Shown here: positions 38,983 to 52,100 of the stretch, one piece after another | How the letters are laid out: the number at the start of each line of letters is the position of its first letter | Position numbering within the stretch: position 1 is the stretch's first letter | NCBI RefSeq assembly: GCF_954871325.1 | Contig: NC_088777.1 | Location: 3,660,509-3,724,508 of the forward strand | DNA length: 64,000 bases | Origin: Gordionus sp. m RMFG-2023 | Lineage: Eukaryota; Nematomorpha; Gordioida; Chordodea; Parachordodidae | Direction: 5' to 3' | The notes under the pieces: model-generated | Told to the model about the DNA's origin: nothing | Databases searched by the model: none | What the model saw: the letters and a program-made list of their open reading frames with translations, nothing else | Program-made: the position numbers and the translations under genes

Positions 38983-39192
38983 AAAGATTCTTGCAAACTT
39001 CAATGCAGACCGCAATGTAAATATTTTGTGGGAAAGGGGAGAGAAAATTGTAAAAACAAGACGATTAAATTCTCTGCATATGACGATTGCTTAAGGAACC
39101 ATTTTGTGGTGGACGGTACCCAGATATCTGATAACACCATATGCATACGTAATATACGGCACATGTTGTCCAAGTATGAACGAACCCATCAG
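38983..39192 (+). mobile_element. Possible Polinton-like DNA polymerase fossil
   Basis: About 70 codons resemble, from memory, the C-terminal part of protein-primed DNA polymerases found in Polinton/Maverick and related elements, with KYFVGKGRENCKNKTIKFS and a YDDCL motif. It is broken and very short; no capsid, integrase or terminal repeats were recognised around it. Family assignment is tentative. Confidence 0.3.
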
Positions 39193-39699
39193 TAGCCATT
39201 TCGATTATATAAATTTACATTCGAGGTTCGGCACCCCTCCATAGTTCGGTCCTCGGGCCAGAATTATTTTTTTGAGCCCTTGACCTCGCGGAAAATATTT
39301 TATAAATTTTATTTTGATGCTAAGAATTAGGTAAATACCTGAGAGTTTATATTTCTCCCTGAAGCTAGAGAAACTTGTAACAAAATTATTTAAAGAAGTC
39401 GAGCCTAAGAAACCTAATAAAAATTTCAACAGGATTGTTAGAAGCGTCCACCTCGTACATCCTTAGCAAACTAATTACTAATTAAAACAATCAAATTTTG
39501 AATTAAAATATTTTTGAAGGGCTTTGTCACGTTTAATATTGGATTCATCTCTTAATGCGAAATAAGAGATAATATCGATCCAATATTAGATACGCCCAAT
39601 GGTTTCCTGCCGAATCGATTTTCTTCGGGGATTCAAACGTAACCGATAAACCGGTATCCGTTATTATTTTCCGAACCCAAATCGCGAACCTGATAAAAG

Positions 39700-39915
39700 T
39701 CGAGCATAGCCCAATATTCTTTTGATTCGGCTCTATACGTTAGCCAGAAAAATATCGACTGATCCCTCGAGATTTTTCTAATAGATGTCCAAACCTTTAT
39801 TTTTTGCCATCTATGAGAAAAAATCTTCAGGCTGGCATAAAGAATTTTCTGGATTAAATAATTGAGTTGGCCGCTTTCAAAAATCGTCTCAATTCGAGTA
39901 GTTTAAATAATACTG
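39700..39915. mobile_element. Worn hAT MITE copy
   Basis: The internal blocks (TTAGCCAGAAAAATATC, CTTCAGGCTGG, AAAAATCGTCTCAATTCGAG) match the family; the outer ends are eroded and the borders approximate. Confidence 0.6.
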
Positions 39916-39929
39916 GTTTTTGATCTTAA

Positions 39930-42900
39930 ATTTTATATTTTTTTAAAACAAATTAATGAATTTATTAGGAATGGTATACGCAGAAATTACACCTAAGATT
40001 AGTAATATAAAAAAGCAACCAGAGAGACCGTTTTTATGGGATTCGAATCGAAACAAAAAGTGAAAGGAAAAAAAACCACCTGAACCGATCTCATTATCTT
40101 GGCAAGGATCAGTGATTCTCTATTAAAAACACAAAAATATCAAACATAATAAACTTATCATTTCCAATTTATACTCTTAAATTAATAATTTTGAATTTTA
40201 TTTTATTAGAGATGGTACAGAATTCGAACCTATAGAAAAAGTGATTAGGAAAAAAAATAAAATCTAAATTTTTTTGAAAAAATCAATCAATATATATTTA
40301 TTTTTAAAAAAATGGGGCTTTTTCGGGATTTTTTTAAAAAATATTATATTTAATTTTTTAATATTGATTTTATTTTATTTTAAATAAAAAATGATGTCAT
40401 TTTGATGATGCATAATTTATTCAATAAAATAAAGGAATATAAAATAGATGGCGTTAATTAAAAACAGTTAAGATACAAACATCCTTCTAATGCCCTCACA
40501 GTTTGTATATTTTTCTTTTATCCTTAGGGGTGAGAGGGGGTATTTAATTTTGATGCTTTGATTATTATGGGATTCTAATCCACACTTGCGCAAAGCCACT
40601 GAAAAGTTCTATTTTTGATTACTTATGATTGCTACATGATTAAAATTGATTTATATACTATTTCATATGTAATAATCTATTAAGATATAGTTGTGTTTGA
40701 CAAAAAAAAAACTTAACACCATTGTATCTCCAATACATTTTGCAAACAGAAAGAAAAGTAATTGAGTTGTAGATATCTTTTCTTTTCTTTTCTTTTCTTT
40801 TCTTTTCTTTTCTTTTCTTTTCTTTTCTTTTCTTCTTCTCTTCTCTTCTCTTCTCTTCTCTTCTCTTCTCTTCTCTTCTCTTCTCTTCTCTTCTCTTCTT
40901 CTTCTCTTCTCTCTCTTCTTCTCTTCTTTATTTTTTTATAAAAATAGATTATGTTGGGCTTTCAACAAAAATGCCGAAGATTGGATCATGCTTTTGGAAT
41001 CCTTTTTTTCTATTGGAGCAAATCCATATGGTTCTATTCTAAGAATGAATCGATACATGGTCTAAAAACATATTTAGATACATATACCTTTTAAAATTTA
41101 TTTATATTCTTGAGGTAAATCGAGATAAATAAAAATAATATTTTTAGCAAAATGTTCAAGATACAACACCGATTCGTTGCCTTAGCACTAAATCTATAAT
41201 TAAAGATATAAACTTATACAATCATTTTATAAGGAACAGAATACATCGTTCATTCAGAATTTTATTTGATAAGCATTTTGCAAAAAAAAAGTGACATATA
41301 TATACGAAATCCGTTATCAATTTTCCATCATTATTAATCAATATGATATACGTTAAATTGAACTAAACTTATTTGTTATCTAATCTATCACAATTAACTA
41401 CACGTCTTAAGGCTAGAGAAATGGTTAATGAGAATTGATAAATCGAAAAATAGAGAAAGGATCATGATCCATTATATATTTGTAAAAATAAAAAAATTTT
41501 GAATAAAAAAATCTTGATAAAAATAAAACATTCTCAAATGTTTAACAAATATGAATTTTGTCTCAAGGGAAGCTTTTTTCGGAAAAAAAAACACGTAATA
41601 ATAATTGTTTTACATTTTCGATCACCATTAATATATTTGTTGGCAATAGGTATAGAATTTAGTTGATCGTTTTTGGATCTGTCTTAAAATGTTAATTACC
41701 TTTGCACACACTGAACAATTTTTTTCTCTAAAATATAATCTTTATTGAGGTATAATTTTTGTTTTTATTGAATTTTTGTAAATACTATTTGAGTTTTTCT
41801 TTAAATATTCAATATACTTATTTATAACGTTTTTTTGTATAATGCATACCTAGATATTCTTTTTATACAATTTACTTTAATGAATGATTATTAAATGGAA
41901 TGGATAATTTTTAAATAGCCAGGTAATGTGCATATCATGCAACACGGTGAAATTAATCATTAAACTCCTATTTTAGTGATTAATAATAGGAATCCAAGAA
42001 GCGATTTTTTTAAAAGTAGTTTTAGGGATAAATTAGATTAATGATAATAAAATTGATGATAGGTCAACTTTGCTAATAATCTTTATGGTGCAGGAGCCAC
42101 TTGAACCTTAGGAATGGATTTAATTAGATTCGAAATGGAATCTAGTATTATATTTCTTCATTAATTCGATTTAAAACATTTTATGTTAGTAAATGAATGG
42201 TAAGATATCATAAGATATTTATAGATGATGATCTTAGTTTGATATTGATTAATTAATAAAATACAATTACATACTTAACATACTTTTTAAAAAAACTAAT
42301 TAACACCTTCGCATCAGCATATAAAATCTAATATTCTATTATGCCTGGCCGCCAATATCGATACGGTGATCCGACGATACCTTTAATATCCATCAAAAAT
42401 ATTTTTAATTCACCGTAATTTACCTCATTTTAATTATCTCCATAATAAAGATAATTCCGCAAAAAAATTTGGAAGAAGATAATAGGAACAGAATTTAACA
42501 ACACTTTCTTTATTATTAATATCAGTTTAATGAGGCATGTGATAAAATAGCATGATGGAGCCGCAAAAAAAGCTTACATTTTTTCCTCATCAGTTTACAA
42601 ATCTGTAGATCAATTTTTTTCCACTTATAAATTCATGGATTAATAGGCCATTTAAAAAAAAATATTAATTTTGATAAAAAGTTAATTAATATTTTTTGGG
42701 GTGTATCGGTGTATCTGATTTTAAAAAAGTATTATCTTATTAATATTTATTTTGGTAACTTGTCATTTCTTTTACGCACCTTAGAATAAGGCCCACCAAA
42801 CACAATTTTCGTCATAAGAAATGCGAAAAAATATAATACTTCGGTTAGTTTTTTTTAAAATATTTATAATACACATATATTTTAGTATCCTCGTTATGGT

Positions 42901-42930
42901 TACATTAATATTTATATTTTATCTAATGAA
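39930..42930. other. 3-kb stretch without a gene
   Basis: AT-rich DNA, the pyrimidine microsatellite at 40777, and no repeat family that I recognise. No open frame above about 60 codons. Confidence 0.4.
40777..40929. repeat. Pyrimidine microsatellite (TTTTC)n to (TTCTC)n
   Basis: About 150 bases of T and C only, passing from TTTTC units to TTCTC units and then mixed TTC. Strong strand asymmetry; likely length-variable. Confidence 0.95.
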
Positions 42931-42936
42931 CACAAC

Positions 42937-43169
42937 TAGTGTTGTTAAACGGCTCGATTTAAGCCGATTTTTAAAAACGGCTAACTCAATATTTTAGCCC
43001 AGAAAAATATTGGCTAAACCTTGAGATATCGCTTATAGATATTCAAACCTTTGTATCATCTATAAGCAAAATCTTTAGGGGTTGTGCGTTTTATTTTTTT
43101 GTGAATAAAACATTGAGCTAGACGTTTTTAAAAATCGGCTCAAATCAAGCTCTCTTTTAACATTTACTA
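42937..43169. mobile_element. hAT MITE, same family
   Basis: A 233-bp copy with a perfect left end and a worn right end. Flanks AACACAAC and AACATAAC match at 7 of 8 bases. Confidence 0.85.
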
Positions 43170-43311
43170 AACATAACTCTCTAAAAAGATAATGTTTTTT
43201 TTTAACTAATGTCTTTTTTTTTGTAATTTAAGGTAAATAGCAAAGAAAACGCAAAATCGCAATAGTTAAACTTTTTTTTTAATAGAAATTTTAGTTACGA
43301 TTAGATTTGAA

Positions 43312-43726
43312 CAGTTTTGTTAAACGGCTCTATTTGAGCCGATTCTTAAAACCGAGTAACTCAATATTTTATCCAGAATAATATTACGTAAGGCTGAAGA
43401 TTTTGCTCAATGATGGCACAATCGTTTGGACTAGTGTTGTTAAATTACCTAACTTTGAACATCTCTATCATGTCTTAGTCAAGCTTTTAGACTAAAAAAT
43501 TGAATTAAGCTTCTAAGTTGAGCCTCAACTTGAAGATTGATTAGAATATTTCTGGATAAAAATATGGCTAGGCTGATTTATGGATAACTAAAAGATAGGT
43601 AGTTTAACAGACACTAGTTTGGACATCTATTAACGAAATCGCAAGACTTAGACGCATATTTTTCCGGCTACAATAATGAGTTAGCTTTTTAAAAATCGGC
43701 TCAAATCGAGCCGTTTAACAACACTA
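43312..43726. mobile_element. hAT MITE, same family, interrupted by another hAT MITE
   Basis: The left end CAGTTTTGTTAAACGGCTC and right end complement TAGTGTTGTTAAACGGCTC bound a 415-bp stretch. Without the nested element and one target copy it would be about 222 bp, the usual family size. No clear duplication remains at the outer flanks. Confidence 0.82.
43432..43616. mobile_element. Nested 185-bp hAT MITE of a sister family, exact TSD
   Basis: The ends are TAGTGTTGTTAAATTACCT and a complementary right end; the interior differs from the host MITE. Both flanks are GTTTGGAC. It therefore inserted after the surrounding MITE and gives a relative age for the two families. Confidence 0.9.
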
Positions 43727-43734
43727 ATGTTAAA

Positions 43735-45680
43735 ATAATTTAAATGAGAATCGGATAAATGGCAATATTCTTAAATGCGATAAAAAAAAGGCCATTTATA
43801 AAAAAAATCTCGAAAAATGTTAAATATCTTATAAATGCAAATCGGTTTAATACGAATTATCGGATATAGACATATTAAAAAGAGCGACATAATTTATTCC
43901 TGGATGCCAGAACAATATTTTAATGATATACCCCCTTTTAAAAAATATTAAGATTCAGCAGGTAGTCCCCTTAAAAAGAGATAATTTTTTTATAATGAAA
44001 ATAGGACTGGTACTTATACATAATTGGTTTGTCTCAAGTTTAAATGTCACTCTATTATTTGCATAATTTATTAGTAATATCGGTTAATTGCAAATCGAGT
44101 CATCTATTTAATCAACTTCTTAATTATTCATAGTGCTTTACGTTGAGAGAGTTATTAAGTGAATGAAATTAAAAGTCCTCCAAATATTTATAAAAATAAT
44201 GAATATTAAATGCTATAGTTTTTCTTAGGAGGGGAAAATTTTCTATATGAATATATATTATAAATTTAACTTTAAAGAAATATATAAATTATGACAGGGA
44301 TCACGTAATTTTTCAAAGAAAGAAATATCGCTTTTGCTACAAAGCACTATAGATATAACAATTTTTAATAAGCAAAACATTGAATAAATTTCCACATTCT
44401 AGGTTTATTATCTTACTTGATAAAATCCAAGGCTTTATTTAACTTATAAAAATCTGCTTTGCTGTAAAATACTTATTGTAAGAAAATAATATTATTTGAT
44501 ATCAAAATTAAATGGATCTTAAGTATTAATTAAATTAAAGCTCAACAAAGACTGCATAAAAGGTTTATTATGGACCATTTCATTGATTGAATTGGTTATA
44601 GTAAGTTTATTAATGTCACTATTTGTGATATAAATAGAATATCATGGTTACAAAATTAAAATGCTCTACTTTATATTTTTAAGTATATGAGCTAAGAATG
44701 GAATTTAATTAATTAATCCAATAAATTTATAAATAAAAACAATATTTAACAATATTAATCTTTGTTGACATTAGAGCACTGTAAATTTTGGGGTCTTTAT
44801 ATAATTTTGCTATGCACTATATTCCTTCCCCCATTTTAACGGGCCTTCGGTTCACTTTTGTCTATAGCTAGAAAATATTTTTATAAGATAGGAGATTAAT
44901 TTTAATACAAATAACTTATTATTATTATTTAAAATGAAGGAAATTGCTAAAGATAGTAACCAATTTAAATGATTAATTTTTACATTCTTTCTTTGAATAT
45001 TATTCTTTAAGATATATATATTTTTTGGGGAAGGGGATTAAGGATGATATTTTATATTAGCTTAAAATGATATTTACAATATATTTATAAGGAGGGTGAT
45101 AGTGGATTTCTCTTTGCACCCCATCTAGGTGCACCTATGATACACGGTAATAGCATATTTTACAATTATTAGTTGCATAAACATGGACATAAAAAATTCG
45201 TTGGGGGACTTCTTTGTAAATTTTTGATAGAAAATTTAGGTTTAAAATATTAAAGTATTATAATTATCTATTTGTAGGAATTTCCACGTAGACCAAGCCC
45301 CGCTGCACCCATGAAGAAGTGCTTTTAACTTGTTTTGCAGATTTTTAAAATTTCTTTAAAAATCTTGATAAAATAAGCATGGGTTAATTAAATACGGAAT
45401 AAATTATATTCAACCAAATTATTTCCATGGATGAAATTGAAATAGATAAATATTTTATGTCTATTTTATATAATTTAATGGTTTATGTTAGTTACCTCGG
45501 TAATTTTAATTTTATTTAAAAAACTCTCATGGATAAAATAATCATTTTTAACCAAAAATCGTTCATAATCCACTTTTCAATTCCATTTGGAAGTAGTAAT
45601 ATAAATTACCACTCAAATTTTTACTTATATCAATTAAGTTTTTATTACATTTGAATACTTTCAAATCGTTTATCCCAGTT
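43735..45680. other. Region upstream of TAF5, no gene seen
   Basis: AT-rich DNA with no long open frame and no recognised element. A slightly GC-richer part at 45105-45320 (CATCTAGGTGCACCTATGAT) has no match in the window. Confidence 0.4.
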
Positions 45681-45683
45681 TTA

Positions 45684-45722
45684 ATTATTATACATTTCTA
45701 GACTGACGATGTCCTTCATTAT
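45684..45722. mobile_element. Terminal fragment of a CTAGACTGACGATGC MITE upstream of TAF5
   Basis: ATTATTATACATTTCTAGACTGACGATG matches the family end except for a small insertion. It ends about 45 bases before the TAF5 start codon, so part of the 5' UTR or promoter may be transposon-derived. Confidence 0.6.
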
Positions 45723-45767
45723 TCACATGTTTCGAATTATCGCGTTATAATATTTTTTTTTGAATTT

Positions 45768-46180
45768 ATGAATTTCTTACCTCAAGAAACTAAGAATAAA
45801 ATCATTGAGTTATTGAGGGATAATAATCTCAATGTAATATATTTTTGAAATATGTTTTGCATATCATATATTTGTTAGGAGACCGTTCATACTTTCTTAA
45901 AAGAAATTGATAATAGTTCAAAACCAATCGACAAATTTAGCAAGTTTATTTTACATATTACCATTATGGATATATCATTGTAGGGAATACAGGTTTAATC
46001 AATTGGAAATTTATTCAAAGCTTGTTAGTTTAGTTGAAATGTCTTTAGATAAATATAAGGTATAATAATATATCAAGAATTAAATGTAATATATTTAACA
46101 GGCTGAGTTTGCAAACCTCTTATATCCTATATTTATACACACTTTTATTGAACTAATATATGAAAATCAAACTGAAGAAA
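45768..46180 (+). CDS. TAF5: TAF5 exons 1-4: LisH and start of NTD2, with 40-45 nt introns
   Basis: Four small exons (66, 65, 76 and 79 nt) are separated by introns of 45, 40 and 42 nt. Exon 1 begins [16 protein letters not shown] and exon 2 continues [15 protein letters not shown], which reads as a LisH helix pair. Exon 3 has [10 protein letters not shown] and exon 4 [19 protein letters not shown], matching the NTD2 segments SLDKYR and ILYPLFVYMYLELV of human TAF5. The exon 2/3 junction is phase 2 and splits a Lys codon; exon 4 ends phase 1 and joins exon 5 to form a Ser codon. Without removing the 40-nt intron the frame runs into a stop, so that intron is needed. The exons are far more AT-rich than the WD40 exons. 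Confidence 0.87.
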
Positions 46181-49100
46181 GTAAACACAAATATTAAATT
46201 GTTTATTATTACAATTTGTATTCATTTTGTAGTATATTTATAAAATAAATATTAACTTTTTGTAGTCAATAATAATTTAATCCATAATATGATCTTATCA
46301 ATTGAATAAATATATTTAGTAACCATAATTATAAATATTTATTAAGCAAATAAAGTAATGACATTACATTTTGAATTATTCTGTCTAATAGTAATGTTAT
46401 GTTTACATTATTTTTATTGAAAAAGGTAATACTACATTGCTATTTTTCAAAAGTAGCATTGCTACCAAAATAAGGCCTTATTTTCTACTATAAAAATAGT
46501 GCAATTTTGCTCTCTGTCATGATTCACGATATGTTAAATATAAAACCATAGGAAACATTTAAATTAATACTAAATGATGGCAACTAGAATTCTGAGATCA
46601 ATCAGCTGTGATATTGTTTAATGGTACTCACCATATTTCTTAATCACATTCATCACATTATGTAAAGATCATTGCACTTACTAAATGATGAGCTCAATAT
46701 TTTAGCTAGAAAAATATTGACTTACTCTTAGATATTTTGCTAGTAAATATCCAAACTTTTGTACCATGAATGAACAAAATCTTCAGGCTTATGTAATATT
46801 TTTCTGGGTAGAATACTGAGTTGGCCATTTTTAAAAATCAGTTAAAATGGAGTGATTTTGCTTCATTAGTGCCTACTGCCTACTACAAATCAGAGTTGTA
46901 CCTATTGGGTTCTGCAAAGCCTGCTTACAACCTAGGCCCATTAAGAATGTTTGCACAAATTGCCTGGCCTCACATTAGATTTTTTCACAGGCCTGGCCTG
47001 TTATAATTTTTGTAAATTTGCCCTGCTTGGCACAACTTATATTAATTTTTTTTTTAAATTTACCCAGCCCAACCCGTAGATGTTTAAGTAGCCCCCCCCC
47101 CCCTGACCATTAAATTTTTTATAAAATTTTCTGCTTATCACATTAACAATATTATATTTATTTTTTCCCCCAATATCAACTAAGATTAAAGAATCTTATA
47201 TCTCTCATTTATAGCTTTTTATTTCTACAACAATCGTTTTATAAATTGTGTTTGATATTTGTATCATTTGTAATTAGATCACGGCATAAATAAATAGTTT
47301 ATTTTTTTTGTGAATTTACTATATTATTTATATTTAGTATTTTAGTTAGACAGCTCTTAAAATACAATGGAATGCATATAGTGAAATTTATTTTCAAATA
47401 GTATTAATAAAAAATAAAAATATTAACTTGATATTCAAAAAAAAAATTATCAAAATTTTAACACACACTGGCCCCATTAAAATTTTTATCAGGGAATTAT
47501 GAAGCCCTGTCTGATATTTTATATATAAATTATTTGGCCCAGCCCGAAAATCTTTTATGCACAAATTGCCCAACCCTTTCCCTTAAATTTTCAGCCGCAA
47601 AATATTCCCAACCTGTTTTAATTTTTTTTAGAGAATTTACTTGGCCTGGCCTTGGGCTTTTGCAAGATCTTCAGTAACTCTACCATCTTTTTGGCTGATA
47701 ACCAAGCCACTACCATGGATTATTAATCTGATATTGGGCTTATAAAAAATATCAACGTATTTTTATATTTATTGAAAAATTAAACAAAAAACAAAATAAG
47801 AATTCATCAATATTATTATTTTCCATTTATTATAAATAAAAATGTTTTTGAGTATTGGTTACTGGTAATGGTTAAAAATCTAATGTATCGGATACCAACA
47901 CTTGCCAATACCGTTGTATTATTTCTACTGGAGCATCTTTGCTATAAATAAAACCTGTAACCCAAAATATAGCATGATCTCCACCCCCCCCCCCCCTTTA
48001 TTTTATTGCACCAGATTGAAAGATGACTTTACAAAAGTAAAAAGATTATTTGCATTTACATTTCTGCATTTAAATTCCAGACCATCAAACAAGCCCCAGA
48101 TTTCCACCCTTACCATAATTGCATATTAAAATGAGTTTGTATTATTTAATAATTTGCTATGTACGCATCGTTATTTTATAAATCGATTTTTTTTTAAAAT
48201 TTTGATATGAAGAAAACTCCAAAAAAGGGGAAGTTGCCTAAGTATTATATTTAGGGTATGAATAGGTCCGGGGTTAAATTTTTTAAAAATGTAATATCAT
48301 TTCAATCTTTTGTGAATAATATTATTCTAAGGATGTTTTTTTATATAGTAATACTTAACATTGTTACTATACGATCGAGACGAGAAAACCTAATCAAACT
48401 TAATTGGTCATTTTCGAAATTCGTCTGTGGCCCAGTCGGCTGAGAATTGTATCTCAATCCGATAGTTCTGGGTTCGAATCTGGCAAGAACCATTTTTTTG
48501 GGCTCATTCCTAGGGGTGGGTATGATAAATAGAATATCAGAAGCTAACTATTTAAAAAAAAATGAATATTGTTTACTTTTTTTAAAATAATAAACAAAAA
48601 AAAAGCGGTTTTGTTTAGTTGAATCGCGGCATTTTAAAAATGTTTATCATTGCTAGACAGATGCTATTTGTAAATTCGGTAATATTGTAAAATCGATTTC
48701 GATTAGAATATAAACGGACTTACATAACTTTAAATATATAATATTATATCAATTAAATTAAATTGGATATCCTTTAATTTATAGGTCAAAGATTTTTTAC
48801 AACATTTTCCCAATTTCACACCGAACTCCACCAGGAAGACATGAAACAACTCGTGGCACTCAAGACCAAAGTTCATGCCGATAATAACGATCTCTTGAAT
48901 TGGTTCAGGTTCATTTATAATACAAACAAATTACTGTTACTGGGATCTTTCATTTTTCTCCACAAACGATAAAAATATTTTGAAATTTTCAGAACCTACA
49001 GAACCCCACTCTCTTCCAGTACACCATTTCTTATGAAATATTGATCGAGTTCTCATTAAAATCTATTGATCTTTCCTTTCATAATATGGTGAAATAATGT

Positions 49101-52100
49101 GTTAATATCACGTGTTTTCCTAAGTTTTTTATTATAAATAATATAAAGAACAGTGTCAAACCGGTAGATATATCGGTTCGATTCTATCCCAGTTTTTAGT
49201 TTGTAGTTTTAACTCGGTTTTCGGTATTTCGGATATTTTTTAAACGGATATTTCTTAGGCTCAATCCGGTTTTTATTAAATATTAGATTTAAAAAAAAAT
49301 AATTCTCATATTATATATTATTTTGTTGACCCCCTCCACCCCCATCCCCCACTCCCCCCAATAATTTGATAGAGATATTTTAAAACCACTTTTAAATATT
49401 AAAGAAAAATAAGTTTTGAATTTTCTCTTTTATTATTTATTATTATTTTAATTTTTTTTATAAAAAAAATATTAAAATCATTTATAAAAACTATTTATTC
49501 GTTCCCTAAAATGGAACAATATTTGAAATTCGAAAATTTTGAATTGTAAGTTCTCTCTGAGAAATAGGAATTCCCTTAGTTTCGGATGTTTGCGATTTGA
49601 TTTTGTGAGCTAAATTATTTTTTTTAAGAAAAAAGCTAATAGTTAAAGAAGCGAACTGTCCGTTGGTAGACGCAGCTATTGGTGAGAATATAAAATTGCT
49701 GAGGCTTCTGTTGTTTATTTTTTAAAATTCTCTGCTTGAGTAAGCAAGTTTGCTATTTTAGCGGGGAAGGATGAGCTACTTGTATAATCCCAAATAAGGG
49801 ATTTGTTCCCCCGTGGCCCAGGGTAAAGTGGTTATAAGAAATAACAAATTTAAATAAATATATAATAATAAACCACACAGATTAATTTTGTATCGATTTT
49901 AAATTTTGGTAATCATCGCAAAGAAACCCGTTATGAAACCCGGTTCAAAGCGTTTATAATGGTTCTATTCTCTTTCAATTTTTTTTATAACGGTTCGGTC
50001 ACGATTACGAAATTTATAACGGTATATCGGTGATCTTAAACCTCTGCAAATTTCCACAAAATTTTATTTATCGCGTAATGCCGGTTTTTAAGCTTAAATT
50101 AACCGAATTGTTAGCAAAGCATGTAAAGAGTGAAAGTATATCTTTTTTTTTAAAAAAAAACTAACAGATTTAACAAATACTCTCTGCGTTTCTCGAGGGA
50201 AACGCTGGCCTACCTCAAATACCACTTGACCAAGAACAATTTACACGACATCATCAATAAGATGGATACCTTCTTGGACATTGAAAGTATTTGATATTAT
50301 TTGCAGTATAGTGGTTTGAACACAAGGAGGCCACGTGTTAAGGATAATCCTTTCAATCTCCGTTTTCTAATTTAAAAAGAAGAGAAGAGATTTAGAAAAG
50401 GAAGGAAGATAAGAAAAAGAAAGAAAGAGAAAACAGGAACTATATAAGCAATCTTAATTATTTTTTTAAAATTAGTTGCCGATGAACCACCCCGCAGTGC
50501 GAAACAAATCAAAAGAGTCATTGGCGCATTGGAAGGCGAATCCAGGAGACACGGTTTATTTATATTTATAATTACGAGATACAAGATACAAAAATTCGTC
50601 AGGATTGGTCGCTAGCCCCCGCTTAGTGTTATGAAAAAAGGGGGCATTTTTTCGATATTTTATTTTCTTTTATTTGAACATTCCTAAATATTTTATTTTA
50701 AAACCGACTAAATTTGAGTTAAAAAATTAAAACATCGATGTTAATGGTTGGGTTTTTTGGGGTGGGGGGGGGGTGGTATTAATGAATCACGTTTTATGAA
50801 TCGTTTTATATAATATTGAGTAACAATATGTCCATCAAAATAAAAATTCTATCCGTTTTACATTTAACACTTAAAACTATGAATTTGCTTCCGGTTTAGT
50901 TATTAATAAATCGTTACATTTTACCGAGTTTTTAGCCGAAATTATAGGCTCTTCAAAAGGATGCGTCCATTTTGCGGTTAATCATTTTTTTATGATTAGA
51001 AACTTTATATATAAATATACAGTTAACAAGACCAAGATATATTGCGGCTTGCTAAAAGAATCCGACGTCGTCGTTTCCCTCGGACCTCCTGGTCAAAATA
51101 ACGAAGAGGAAGATAGCTCCGCGGTCAATGCGCTCAATTCCGGCGATTTTAAGGTTTTTTGATATTTTAAATTTTGCCGCGATATAGTACTTTAATTACC
51201 CAAGCGTTTTCTCGAAAATAAATTCCGCGATAAAAATATGACCTACTCTGTTATTTATTCAGTATATATATAGATTTGTATACCAGATGGTTTTATAATA
51301 AATGAATTTTGAGTTATATTTGCCAGAAGAGTTTGTCTAGTATAAAATATTAAAATAAGCATGGCGATTACCTTCTTGATTACAGGTATAGGTTTGCACA
51401 GGTTGTCTAACCCTAGCCTCGGGCTTGGACATTGAAATTTCATTGGCCGACCAGTAAATATAAGAAATATTGTTTAATTATTCATTTTGTCTCAGCAAAA
51501 TGTCAATCAGAATCGCATGTTATTTTTTAATCTTACCACGTGCCATTCATTCATTTACGTAATTTCCATTTTTATGAATTATCGATTTTCCTATTGCATT
51601 TTGTTACCAGTTAAAAATGATAATTATTCTGATTCTATTCTATTGATATGTCTATTTTAATATCTTCATTATTTTCTTAATTTCTTAGTTTTATTTTCTT
51701 TTTCAATTTCTTGGTTCTTAAATTTAGTTATTTTTTTTCTTACCACTTTTTGAATATAATTTTCTTCATTGTAATTAACTGGAAGAATATAATTTAAAAA
51801 AATATATATATAATAATAATAATAATCTCTTCTTTTTCAGGGCTTTTATAACCCAACATAAAAATATAAAAAAAAGATAATGACAAAATTATAATATTGA
51901 TAAAAAACTAAATTTACCGAAAGCATGTTTATCACAATCATTATATGTGTTAAGGGGTAATATTGTTTTTTTCCGGCAATGTGTTATTTTGTCAAGTTTA
52001 AATCATTTTTTGAGCTAGGTTTTTTTTAAAAAATTTAAAAATCTGATTTTACCGAAAATGTATTCAATCGGAATGCCTACTCTATAAATATCAGGCAATT

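Noticed and set aside
48421-48493. Functional tRNA gene
   Set aside because: A and B boxes are present, but acceptor and T stems do not pair; treated as a SINE head.
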